Shown here piece by piece: positions 5,353 through 12,955 of a stretch of 20,406 nt of DNA. The stretch's first letter is position 1, and the number at the start of each line of letters is the position of its first letter. Under the pieces are notes generated by a model. That model was given only the letters and a program-made list of their open reading frames with translations. It searched no databases and had not been told where the DNA came from. Source of the stretch: an uncultured Clostridia bacterium (GTDB taxonomy: Bacteria > Bacillota > Clostridia > Christensenellales > Borkfalkiaceae); assembly GCA_934271725.1 (NCBI GenBank), contig CAKQSC010000012.1:1-20406 (forward strand), written 5' to 3'. The position numbers and the translations under genes were made by a program.

Positions 5353-7869
5353 TTATTTTACTATTAACGCGTAATTACCGCACGTTAATTTACTTCCTTT
5401 CTTTACCTCTTTGCCATTTAAAACGAAATCAAAACCGACGGTCATTTCCGTGCACGGCGGAACTTGCAATTCAACCTTTATTTCGCCGTTTTCTCTCTTC
5501 CAACCGCACCTGACTTCGCCGTTTACCGTATCGTACTTAACGTTTGCGAAACTCAACTTGTCCGTAAACACGGGCGCGTAAATAAGTTTGTCGCACGCGA
5601 CGGCGTTTTCTTCCACGCCTAAACCGCCCATAAATCTGTACAGGAACGCGTCGTAACTGCCGAACATCGGGTGGTCGAAAGAGTCCATTTCGTTGGACAT
5701 TTCGCTTTCCCACCTTTCCCAAACGGTCGTCGCGCCGTTTTTAAGCATAAAGCCCCAGCCGGGATATTCGGGATTAGTAAGAATGTTTATAACCTCGTCC
5801 GCATAACCGTATTCGGAAAGCACGTAAAATACGTGTCTGTAACCTATGTTACCGCTCGAACAGTGATGATTGTGCTTTAAAACGTCTTTATAGATATTGT
5901 CCGCAACGGCTTGCGCGTACTCTTCGGGGCAAACGCCCAAAGATATCGCCAGAGCGTTTTCCGTCTGCGTTCCGCCGTTGTAGTTCTTCGTGTCCTTGTT
6001 AAAATACTTTTCCTGAATGGCTTGTTTGGCGTTTTTGGCGTGCTTTTCGTAACACAAAGCGTCTGCGTCGTTACCGACAATAGTCGCTATCTTTGCCATT
6101 TCCTTTAAATGCCACAACAAATATAACGTGGAAACGTAAAGGTTGTCGCACTTTTCGTCGGGATACGGCACCACCCAGTCGGCATAATAGGCATAATCCA
6201 TTATATACCCTTTTGAGTGAGAAAGCAAGAAATTCGTCCATTTTTTAAGCCCGTCGTACTCGTTTATGCACATAGATTTGTCGCCGTAATAACGGTAACC
6301 GTATTCCGCAAGCAACAAATATATTACGCATACGGGATCCGCAGGCACTCCGCCCGTGTAGTAAGGAGCGGTATCCGCAATTGCGCCCTCCTCCGTTTGC
6401 GTGTGAGTTATATCTCTTATAAACTTCGGCGAGAACCTTGACATATCGATATTGTACATAGTCTGATATATTCTCGCGCTTAAATCGTTAAGCCAGCCGA
6501 ACCGCTCGTCGCGTTGAGGGCAGTCCGTCAATATGGAATGTTCGTTGTTCTGTTCGGTGATAAGAGCGTTTTTATGAAGTACGTTAAGTCTGTCGTCCGA
6601 GCAATTAAACTCGCCGACTACTTTCGTTGCGGTATGAACGTGTTCGCCGACAGCCGAAATAAGTTCCGCATTACCGCTTATTTCCGCCTGAACGTATCTG
6701 AACCCGTGATAAGTAAATCTCGGAGCCCATTCTTCGACGCCCTCGCCCTTTAAAATATACGTGTCCGAGCATCTTGCCGAACGGAGGTTGAGTTGATTTA
6801 CGTACCCCTTGTCGTCAAGCAGTTCGCCGAACTTCAAGGTTATATAGGAACCCCTTTCGCCTTTTACTTTTATACGGAGCCAGCCCGCCATATTCTGACC
6901 GACGTCTATAATATAAACGCCGTTGCCCTTATTCTCTCTTGAAATCTCGGGATAAGTAGCGCAAACTTCGATAGGCTCGATTTTCTGAACTTCCAACTTC
7001 CCCTCGGGCGCGGGAGTCCATATAGTGTACATCCAGCCGTTTTCCCAGGAAGGTTCGTAATCGTTGGTAGCCCAGTTAAGAGGATATTTATCTTCTATTC
7101 TCGCGTCGTAAATCTCACCGCCGTAAACGCCGTTGTCTATCGTGGGACTACCGCCCGACCACCAGCCGTTGCAGGGTTGAGTATGATCTTCTATGACCGT
7201 TCCGTCATCGAACTCGATATAAAACTCGGCAAGCAACTTTCTTGCGCCGAACCAGCCGTAACCGATTTCTACGCCGATTACGTTTTTGCCGGGAAGCAAG
7301 TCCATAGGATAAACGCAATACATAACGCGTTTGCTGTATTCTACGTTGGCGGGGTTAAGGACGGACTTGCCGACCTTTTTGCCGTTCACGAAAAACTCGT
7401 GATACCCGAGACCGCAAACGTAAGCCCTTGCGTATTTAACTTTTTTGTCCGTAGGCAAATCCCATTGCTTTCTGAACAACAGCGTACCGCCGTTGAACGC
7501 CACCGGAAGAGAAACCCATTTGCCTTTCCAGTCTTCGGTATGTAAAAGCGCGGTTTCAAAGGTGCATATATCGCTTTCGTAGGAATTGCCCGCCGTATCT
7601 TCGGTATAGCATTTTACGTAATAAACCGTGTGCGATTTAAGTTCCGCGCCGTTATATTCGATATTTATGTTGCGTGAGTCGACGACGACACCGCTGTCCC
7701 AGACGTCGGGACTGTCAATTTTGTCTTTCGACAAAGAAACCGTTATTCTGTACGATTTCTGTTTGTTTGTAAAATCCTTACCGTATTTCCAGGAAAAATG
7801 CGGTTTTTTATCGTCTATGCCGATAGGATTTACCTGATATTCCGTTCTAAAATCTAATAATTTCAACAT
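5353..7869 (-). CDS. Alpha-L-rhamnosidase, glycoside hydrolase family 78, cytoplasmic
   Basis: An 838-residue inverting glycosidase that releases terminal L-rhamnose from glycosides or oligosaccharides. Domain order fits GH78: an N-terminal fibronectin-like segment (about 1-108), the N-terminal beta-sandwich (about 115-400, with the GYHEFFVNGKKVG block at 155-167), the (alpha/alpha)6 barrel (about 415-760), and a C-terminal beta domain. The catalytic signature DCPQRDERFGW is at 449-459, with Glu455 the likely acid. The second signature, GATTVWERW, is at 712-720, with Glu718 the likely base. SFDHPMFGSYDAFLYR at 730-745 is also typical. There is no signal peptide, so it probably acts on imported rhamnosyl oligosaccharides. 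A ribosome binding site GGAG precedes the ATG. It is first gene of a two-gene operon with the isomerase. Confidence 0.93.
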   Translation of the reverse strand: MLKLLDFRTEYQVNPIGIDDKKPHFSWKYGKDFTNKQKSYRITVSLSKDKIDSPDVWDSGVVVDSRNINIEYNGAELKSHTVYYVKCYTEDTAGNSYESDICTFETALLHTEDWKGKWVSLPVAFNGGTLLFRKQWDLPTDKKVKYARAYVCGLGYHEFFVNGKKVGKSVLNPANVEYSKRVMYCVYPMDLLPGKNVIGVEIGYGWFGARKLLAEFYIEFDDGTVIEDHTQPCNGWWSGGSPTIDNGVYGGEIYDARIEDKYPLNWATNDYEPSWENGWMYTIWTPAPEGKLEVQKIEPIEVCATYPEISRENKGNGVYIIDVGQNMAGWLRIKVKGERGSYITLKFGELLDDKGYVNQLNLRSARCSDTYILKGEGVEEWAPRFTYHGFRYVQAEISGNAELISAVGEHVHTATKVVGEFNCSDDRLNVLHKNALITEQNNEHSILTDCPQRDERFGWLNDLSARIYQTMYNIDMSRFSPKFIRDITHTQTEEGAIADTAPYYTGGVPADPVCVIYLLLAEYGYRYYGDKSMCINEYDGLKKWTNFLLSHSKGYIMDYAYYADWVVPYPDEKCDNLYVSTLYLLWHLKEMAKIATIVGNDADALCYEKHAKNAKQAIQEKYFNKDTKNYNGGTQTENALAISLGVCPEEYAQAVADNIYKDVLKHNHHCSSGNIGYRHVFYVLSEYGYADEVINILTNPEYPGWGFMLKNGATTVWERWESEMSNEMDSFDHPMFGSYDAFLYRFMGGLGVEENAVACDKLIYAPVFTDKLSFANVKYDTVNGEVRCGWKRENGEIKVELQVPPCTEMTVGFDFVLNGKEVKKGSKLTCGNYALIVK

Positions 7870-7893
7870 TTATCTCTCCACTTCCAGGATACC

Positions 7894-7922
7894 ATTCTAC
7901 TACAATAGCATATACCCGTCAA
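7894..7922 (-). promoter_or_regulatory. Sigma-A promoter of the rhamnosidase operon
   Basis: On the minus strand: TTGACG (7917-7922), a 17-base spacer, and TAGAAT (7894-7899). The start codon lies 25 bases downstream of the -10. The rest of the 7870-8026 gap shows no other clear element. Confidence 0.72.
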
Positions 7923-8026
7923 GCATATTTCTTGTATATTTAACACTTTATATTCAGATTGTTTTTACAACTCGCTTTAAAGAAAACCGTCCGAAAGTTT
8001 TACGTAAAACAACCGTTTTTATATTA

Positions 8027-8053
8027 CCCACGCCCCGAAAAACGGGGCGTGGG
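8027..8053 (-). terminator. Strong hairpin after the surface protein gene, probable terminator
   Basis: A perfect 11-bp GC-rich stem, CCCACGCCCCG (8027-8037) with CGGGGCGTGGG (8043-8053), and an AAAAA loop. It lies 30 bases past the stop of the surface protein gene. The minus-strand side has no U run (TAATATAAAAA follows), so termination may be imperfect or the stem may protect the 3' end. Confidence 0.6.
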
Positions 8054-8083
8054 AATACTTTTAACGTATTTTAAGGCTATTTA

Positions 8084-11000
8084 TTATTTCTTTTTCTTCA
8101 AAACAACAAACGCGCCTGCCGTTACCATAGTGAGTGCGGACACAAGACCGAGCGCGGATGAACCGCAACCGCCCTTCTTCGCTTTTTCTACGGTAACTTT
8201 AAGAGTCGTTTTATAAGTTGCGCCGTCGGGACCGACTGCCGAAACTACTACGTTGATTTCGCCTTCTTCCGCAGAATCGAATCCTTTAACGGTAGCCTTG
8301 CTAAGATCTACGGCAACTTTCCTTCCGCTTGCGTATACGAAGTTAGCCGTAACGCCCGTAAAGTCAATGCTTTCCGCGCCGACCTTAACTTTAACGTTAG
8401 TGCCATCCGCAAACTCTATTCCCGTGATACCGTCCGTAACGTTTACGGTAACGGTTACGCTGAATTCGCCCGCGTCGCCCGAAACGGTAGCGGTAACGGT
8501 GGTAGTGCCTTCCTTAACGCCCGTAACGGAACCCGTTTTAGCGTTTACGGTAGCAATAGTTTCGTCCGCAACGGTGTAAGTAACGACACCCGTCGTAGCG
8601 TTTGCGGGAACTTTCGCAACTCCGAGAGAAGTGGATTTGCCTACGACTACGTTTACGCTGTCGTTAGCCTTTTCGATTCCCGTGTAAGGAACGTATATTT
8701 CCCAAAGCAAAGTTTCCGTATTGTAAACGTAAGTCAATTCTTCTTTAAGGACACATTCTCTTACTACCATACCGGTATGTTCGGTGATAGCCGCGTTGTC
8801 GGTAGCGGTCTGATGCGTTTTACCCGTCCAGTAATAGCCGGTAAGGCCTGCGTGAAGAACTATTCTGTCGCCGTTACGATAATATTTTTCGTCAAGGTAA
8901 TTTTCCTTATTCATCTTGTCTGCATCTTCGAATCCGGGAATAACGAGAATGTTACCGGGACCGCCGAGTTGCATTTCGCTCAACGTAACTTCGGTGCCGT
9001 CCGCTCTGTAATAAGAAATCTTGGTTATTCCTTCAAGAGTAACGCCGGTAATGTTGGAATTGTTCATACTGCTGTTGGGATATTCAACGAAAATATAGTG
9101 TGCAAACCATTCAACGATAGCGACTTCCTTTACGGTCATATCCACAGGCTCGAATACTTTAACGTTTACGCCTACTTCGTAGTCTTTACCTTTGTAGGTA
9201 ATATAACCTTTAACGGTAACGAATGCCGTTATGTCCGAAATGTCCGTAACTACGGAAGTATCTACGTCCGCCAATCTGAAATTGTCCGCCGTCAACGCAA
9301 AGTCTTCGCCGACAAAATCCCCCTCGAATACTACGTGCGCCGTAAAGTCGGTAGGAAGAACTATCTCCTGATCTTTTTCAACCCAAATCATATACGAGTT
9401 GGAAAGTTCTATGCCCGTCATCGTCAAAGGCTCGGTAACTTGAAGGTTAATAGTTGCGGTTTTTCCGCCCGCTTTTGCGGTAATTACAACGTCGCCCGCG
9501 CTTACGCCCGTAACAACGCCGTTTGCGTCTACCGTAGCGACGTCCGTGTTGGAAGAAGAGAACTTAGCGGTACCTACCGCGCCTTCGTTCAACGTAGCGG
9601 TAAGAGCAAGCGTAGTGCCTTCCGCAAGGAAAGATCTGCCTGCGGTAAGTTCGATGCTGTCTACCTTATGAACTGCGGGATCGTAAACCACCCACGTTGC
9701 GTTTGCAACCGCGCTTACGTAAGTTACGTCCTGTTTAAGTTCTTTGGTACCGAATATAGTACCCGCTTTAATCGTTATTCTGTCGCCTACGTTGGGCGCG
9801 TTTACGCTGGCAAAGATGTACGTTTCACGTCTTTGCAAACTGTAAGTCAACGCGTCGCCGTTAGAATCTACTAATTCGATATGAACGAGATCGATATGAT
9901 TTGTGTCGTAATCGCCTTCTTGTTTAACTTTTTCGTTGAAGTTAATCAAAAGAGCGTTTGCCCAAGCGGCATAGTTGATGTCTACAACGGTAAGTTCGGG
10001 CATTTCGAGAACTTCGAGAGTTACGTTGCAAGTTTTATCTTTTACCGTAACCGTAAGCGTGTAGGTGCCAACGGTGTTAAGGTCATAATCACCGCTTATC
10101 ATATCTTCCGTTACAGTGAAGTCGGATGTAGATTCGTCGCTGTAATGTCTTGTACCCGTTAAGGTAGAAAGATCGAGAGCGGTATCCATTTTGTGCGCGA
10201 TGATTTTGCCGTCAACCGTAATATGGTCGAGTTCCGCGCCGACGTTTTCAACCGTTATGTTTACGGTTTTGGTTATACCCGCAAACGTAGCGGTAAGAGT
10301 GGTGGTACCCGCGCTTACGCCCGTTACACGAGCAGTCAAGCCCTTGCCCACAACCGTAGCGATTTCTTCGTTTTCGATAGTATACGTTACGGGAAGAGCC
10401 GTATAGCCTTCTGCCGTTAACGTAACGTCTTCGGTAGCGTCTACCGTAACGGTAGCGGTTTCGGGAGCGTCTATTACCAAACTATCAACGTCAATCAGAA
10501 CAAACGGTTGATTTTCTACTTGATATTGATAATATACGGTTTTCTTAATTTCTTTTCCACCCCAAATAAAGCCTGCTTTAAGTGTAAGAACATCACCTAT
10601 TTCAACAACTCTTGTTTCGTTTCTGTTGATGTTCATATAATTGCCTTGAACTTCAAGTGCAGTAATAACGTCTTTGCCATTACCGTCGGTATAGGAAATA
10701 TACGTTCTGTCGGTAACGGGTGCCCAGTCACCCAAGCCACAAGGCTCGCCGAAATTAACCGATACGGCAGGACCTGCCCAACCGCCGTAACTAGCAGTAT
10801 AGTTTACGTCAACTACCGTTGCGGGAGCATAGTTATTGACAACGAACGTATTTCCGTTCCATGTGCAATACATGCTTTCTTTTACTTCGTAAATACCGTT
10901 GCTTTTAGTCGTTATGGTAAAGCCTTTCGAGAACTCTATATAATCGCCAACGGCAATTTCTCCGAGTTTTGCTCCGTTAAATCTGAACTCAATCGCGTCC

Positions 11001-11335
11001 GCGTTGTTAAGATTGTTTATAATTCCGCTCAAAACGTATTTGGTTCCCGACATGGTTAAATTAACAAGTCCCATGTCATTTGCGGTTGAGCCGATATCGA
11101 ACAATATACCCCAACCCATAAACGCATCCGCACCGGTATCTTTACCTATCGTAAAGCCTTCGCCTTTATTAAAGGTAATGCCGGCAGAGTTCACATCCAT
11201 AGAAGCATACGTTCCGAGAACAAGACTCGCATTTTCTTTTGGCGTGTCTTCGCCGTCTGCAAATGCAATCGTAGCAAAACCGCATAAGCAAACTGCCATG
11301 AGTACCGAAAGTAAAATTGTTAAAACTTTCTTCAT
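8084..11335 (-). CDS. Large secreted surface protein with Ig-like (Big_2/Big_3) domains and C-terminal Cys-membrane anchor
   Basis: A 1083-residue exported protein. A signal peptide spans residues 1-26 (cleavage after AFA). Three Big_2-type domains are recognisable by their closing blocks: VTGVSAGTTTLTATFAG (337-353), VTGVSAGDVVITAKAGG (608-624) and VTGVKEGTTTVTATVSG (937-953). Two Big_3-like domains lie at about 369-443 and 970-1050. Between them a different module recurs four times (near 124-171, 243-285, 513-553 and 818-883), each with a GD-x-[IVL] turn, a KG/AG turn and a Lys-rich strand ending in Trp or Phe. The C-terminus has GGCGSS (1055-1060), a hydrophobic span (1061-1079) and KKKK, as in a membrane-anchoring sorting signal. 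AGGAGG precedes the ATG. No catalytic motif was seen; adhesion or glycan binding at the cell surface is plausible. The part coding residues about 205-285 is distinctly AT-richer than the rest. Confidence 0.85.
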   Translation of the reverse strand: MKKVLTILLSVLMAVCLCGFATIAFADGEDTPKENASLVLGTYASMDVNSAGITFNKGEGFTIGKDTGADAFMGWGILFDIGSTANDMGLVNLTMSGTKYVLSGIINNLNNADAIEFRFNGAKLGEIAVGDYIEFSKGFTITTKSNGIYEVKESMYCTWNGNTFVVNNYAPATVVDVNYTASYGGWAGPAVSVNFGEPCGLGDWAPVTDRTYISYTDGNGKDVITALEVQGNYMNINRNETRVVEIGDVLTLKAGFIWGGKEIKKTVYYQYQVENQPFVLIDVDSLVIDAPETATVTVDATEDVTLTAEGYTALPVTYTIENEEIATVVGKGLTARVTGVSAGTTTLTATFAGITKTVNITVENVGAELDHITVDGKIIAHKMDTALDLSTLTGTRHYSDESTSDFTVTEDMISGDYDLNTVGTYTLTVTVKDKTCNVTLEVLEMPELTVVDINYAAWANALLINFNEKVKQEGDYDTNHIDLVHIELVDSNGDALTYSLQRRETYIFASVNAPNVGDRITIKAGTIFGTKELKQDVTYVSAVANATWVVYDPAVHKVDSIELTAGRSFLAEGTTLALTATLNEGAVGTAKFSSSNTDVATVDANGVVTGVSAGDVVITAKAGGKTATINLQVTEPLTMTGIELSNSYMIWVEKDQEIVLPTDFTAHVVFEGDFVGEDFALTADNFRLADVDTSVVTDISDITAFVTVKGYITYKGKDYEVGVNVKVFEPVDMTVKEVAIVEWFAHYIFVEYPNSSMNNSNITGVTLEGITKISYYRADGTEVTLSEMQLGGPGNILVIPGFEDADKMNKENYLDEKYYRNGDRIVLHAGLTGYYWTGKTHQTATDNAAITEHTGMVVRECVLKEELTYVYNTETLLWEIYVPYTGIEKANDSVNVVVGKSTSLGVAKVPANATTGVVTYTVADETIATVNAKTGSVTGVKEGTTTVTATVSGDAGEFSVTVTVNVTDGITGIEFADGTNVKVKVGAESIDFTGVTANFVYASGRKVAVDLSKATVKGFDSAEEGEINVVVSAVGPDGATYKTTLKVTVEKAKKGGCGSSALGLVSALTMVTAGAFVVLKKKK

Positions 11336-11411
11336 AATTTCCTCCTAAAAAAATTATACTTTTTTATTTTTACCCTTTCGGGTTTAAACCTTTTTTTGTT
11401 ACGTTTATCTT

Positions 11412-11442
11412 TTTATAACTACTTTATAACGATTGTTATAAA
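11412..11442. promoter_or_regulatory. Array of three TTTATAAC half-sites, possible operator
   Basis: TTTATAAC occurs at 11412-11419 and again at 11423-11430, exactly 11 bases (one helical turn) apart. The inverted copy GTTATAAA lies at 11435-11442, four bases from the second. It sits about 80-110 bases upstream of the surface protein start. It could be a regulator binding site or AT-rich promoter sequence. Confidence 0.35.
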
Positions 11443-11458
11443 ATCTTTCCCCGTTTTC

Positions 11459-11505
11459 GGCTCCCTTGTGCAAAGGGGGCTCCGACGTAAGTCGGTGGGG
11501 GATTG
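11459..11505 (+). repeat. Clostridia-type small palindromic repeat, copy 1
   Basis: The element runs from GGCTCCCTTGTG to GGGGGATTG and contains two nested hairpins: CCCTT with AAGGG, and CCGAC (11482-11486) with GTCGG (11491-11495). From memory, elements of this build (CCCTTGTGCAAAGGG, a variable hairpin, GGGATTG) occur in many gut Clostridia genomes. Confidence 0.65.
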
Positions 11506-11521
11506 TTTTTCTTATTTATTT

Positions 11522-11570
11522 CAATCCTTCCGTCGTGCTATGCACGCCACCTTCCTTTACACAAGGACGG
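11522..11570 (-). repeat. Clostridia-type small palindromic repeat, copy 2, inverted
   Basis: Read on the minus strand it runs from CCGTCCTTGTGTAAAGG to GGAAGGATTG, the same plan as copy 1 but more degenerate. Its central hairpin is CGTGC (11534-11538) with GCACG (11542-11546). The two copies face each other with 16 bases between their GATTG ends and could fold into one large cruciform or hairpin. Confidence 0.6.
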
Positions 11571-11636
11571 CTTTTAGCGTCGCTTTAACGCCGTTATCGG
11601 TGGCTCACACAAGGACGGCTTTTTAGCGTCGCTTTA
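11559..11636 (+). repeat. Imperfect direct repeat, 29 and 30 bases, period 48
   Basis: ACACAAGGACGGCTTTTAGC followed by GTCGCTTTA (11559-11587) recurs at 11607-11636 with one extra T. The first unit overlaps the outer end of palindromic copy 2, so a partial duplication of that element's edge is likely. The second unit ends six bases before the stop codon of the esterase gene. Confidence 0.8.
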
Positions 11637-11641
11637 CAGTC

Positions 11642-12946
11642 TTAAAGTTCTTTAATCAAAGACGAGGTTACGTTGCCGAGGTTGTCTTCTACGCATAAAT
11701 AGAAATATTTAGCAACGCCCGTGTCAAGACGTGAAACCAAATCTTCCGTGAGTTCGTAATTAAGCGTTGTTCCGTTTACGGTGAGTCTTTGTTTCTGCCA
11801 ACTCATACTGTGTACGCTTGCCATTTCGGTGTCCGTGCAAAGTATATATGCCGATTTTATCTCTTTGTCTTTGGGTATCGACAAAAGAACGCTACCTTCC
11901 GTCCCCTCGGGGTCGGTAAGGAAAGTTACAAGCCCCTTGCCGTCTTTTACTATGCTGTCGGCAAACTCAAACGGTTCGCGACGAGACATTGCGTGCGTCT
12001 GACTGTGAAGCCAGCCGTTTACGAAAGAAACGCTTGCGTCTTTACACCTCGAAGCCGTGTAAGAAATGCTTGCCGGCGCGCAGTTCTTGTCGTCGTTCTG
12101 CGCAAGGAAGAAAAGCGGTGTGTCGCGCTGAATAAGCCCGTCGTCTTTGTCCCATACTCTCGCTTCCATGTGATTGACGTAGTAACCGTAAAGGTTGCCT
12201 CCGCCGTAGCCCGAATACATATTGAGCGAACAGTAAATGGGAATTGAAAAGGCAAATCTGTCGTCGTAACCCGTTATTATGGAAGTTATTACTCCGCCCC
12301 AACTTACTCCGCAAACGCCTATTTTGTTTTTATCTACGCAATCGAGACTGTGAAGAAGAGTGTTTCCTCTTATAGCCGTCGTTACGGCGTAATACATCCA
12401 GGTGGATTCTATGGGGTCAGCGGCGTCGCCGTAGTTGGTGTTATGGGGCGCGGTGTACGTTGAGTTTTTGTACAACTGCGCCGGCGCGCACGAAGAGTTG
12501 CCCGTGGGCAGAGGAACGTGTCCTTCCAAATCCATTGCGAGGGCAACGTAGCCGTTGTTCACCCAGTCTCTTACCCATTCCCAATAAGCGGTTCCGCCAC
12601 CTCCGTGAACGAGAAGCACCGCGGGGCATTTACTGCCCGTCGTTACCCCATCCGGTATGCCAAGAAAGGCAAACGCGTAACTTTCCTTTCCGTTATAGTC
12701 GCTTTTGTAATACAACGCTTTTACGGTGCCGTTTATACCGGCGTCGTGTCTGTCGTTTTCTTCGTCGTAAATCGTTTCGGGAACGGTCGTCCATAAATCG
12801 GAAGTCAACTCAACCCCGTCGTACATTGCGTAATCGTGCATAACTCTTTCTTTTTCCTGTTTATTGCCATCGCCCGTCTGACCGCAACCGCAAAACGCGG
12901 TAACCGTCAAAAGGCTTGCGCAAAGTATACTTAAAACTTTTTTCAT
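11642..12946 (-). CDS. Secreted esterase lipoprotein, alpha/beta-hydrolase fold (acetyl xylan esterase/dienelactone hydrolase-like)
   Basis: A 434-residue lipoprotein with signal peptide and a lipobox ending at Cys21 (FCGC). The alpha/beta-hydrolase core has an oxyanion-hole motif HGGGG at residues 114-118, the nucleophile elbow GVSWGG with Ser215, an acid candidate at Asp285/Asp286 (FLAQNDDKN), and a His candidate at 314 or 318 (HSQTH). The C-terminal 90 residues form a beta-rich extension (about 345-434). Such enzymes usually remove acetyl or other acyl groups from polysaccharides at the cell surface; peptidase activity of the S9 relatives is less likely. It is the last gene of the transporter operon. 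The ATG follows the upstream stop after nine bases, with the AAGGAAA ribosome binding site overlapping that stop. Confidence 0.82.
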   Translation of the reverse strand: MKKVLSILCASLLTVTAFCGCGQTGDGNKQEKERVMHDYAMYDGVELTSDLWTTVPETIYDEENDRHDAGINGTVKALYYKSDYNGKESYAFAFLGIPDGVTTGSKCPAVLLVHGGGGTAYWEWVRDWVNNGYVALAMDLEGHVPLPTGNSSCAPAQLYKNSTYTAPHNTNYGDAADPIESTWMYYAVTTAIRGNTLLHSLDCVDKNKIGVCGVSWGGVITSIITGYDDRFAFSIPIYCSLNMYSGYGGGNLYGYYVNHMEARVWDKDDGLIQRDTPLFFLAQNDDKNCAPASISYTASRCKDASVSFVNGWLHSQTHAMSRREPFEFADSIVKDGKGLVTFLTDPEGTEGSVLLSIPKDKEIKSAYILCTDTEMASVHSMSWQKQRLTVNGTTLNYELTEDLVSRLDTGVAKYFYLCVEDNLGNVTSSLIKEL

Positions 12947-12955
12947 ATATTTTCC

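Larger units (their letters stand above)
11336..11641. other. 306-base intergenic region rich in repeats
   Basis: This is the only gene-free stretch over 300 bases. It holds the ribosome binding site of the surface protein gene, a TATAAT-like box (11353-11358, minus) that seems too close to the start codon to be its promoter, an array of TTTATAAC half-sites, two inverted copies of a Clostridia-type palindromic repeat, and a 29/30-base direct repeat. No coding region is supported. No separate terminator with a U run was found for the operon ending at 11642; the repeat hairpins may do that job. Confidence 0.6.

Noticed and set aside
8777..9874. 365-codon plus-strand open frame inside the surface protein gene
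   Set aside because: It is a shadow of the Ig-like protein on the other strand; the composition (many Arg, Tyr, Val, Phe) is that of an antisense frame.
11353..11358. Minus-strand TATAAT as promoter of the surface protein gene
   Set aside because: Transcription would start at or inside the AGGAGG ribosome binding site, and no -35 hexamer is found at the right distance, so it was not listed as a promoter.
11396..11626. 76-codon plus-strand open frame in the repeat region
   Set aside because: It runs through both palindromic repeats and the direct repeat and has no coding character or ribosome binding site.
11559..11636. Possible CRISPR array from two 29/30-base repeats
   Set aside because: There are only two units with a 19-base interval, the repeat is not palindromic in CRISPR fashion, no cas genes are near, and one unit overlaps a dispersed repeat element.
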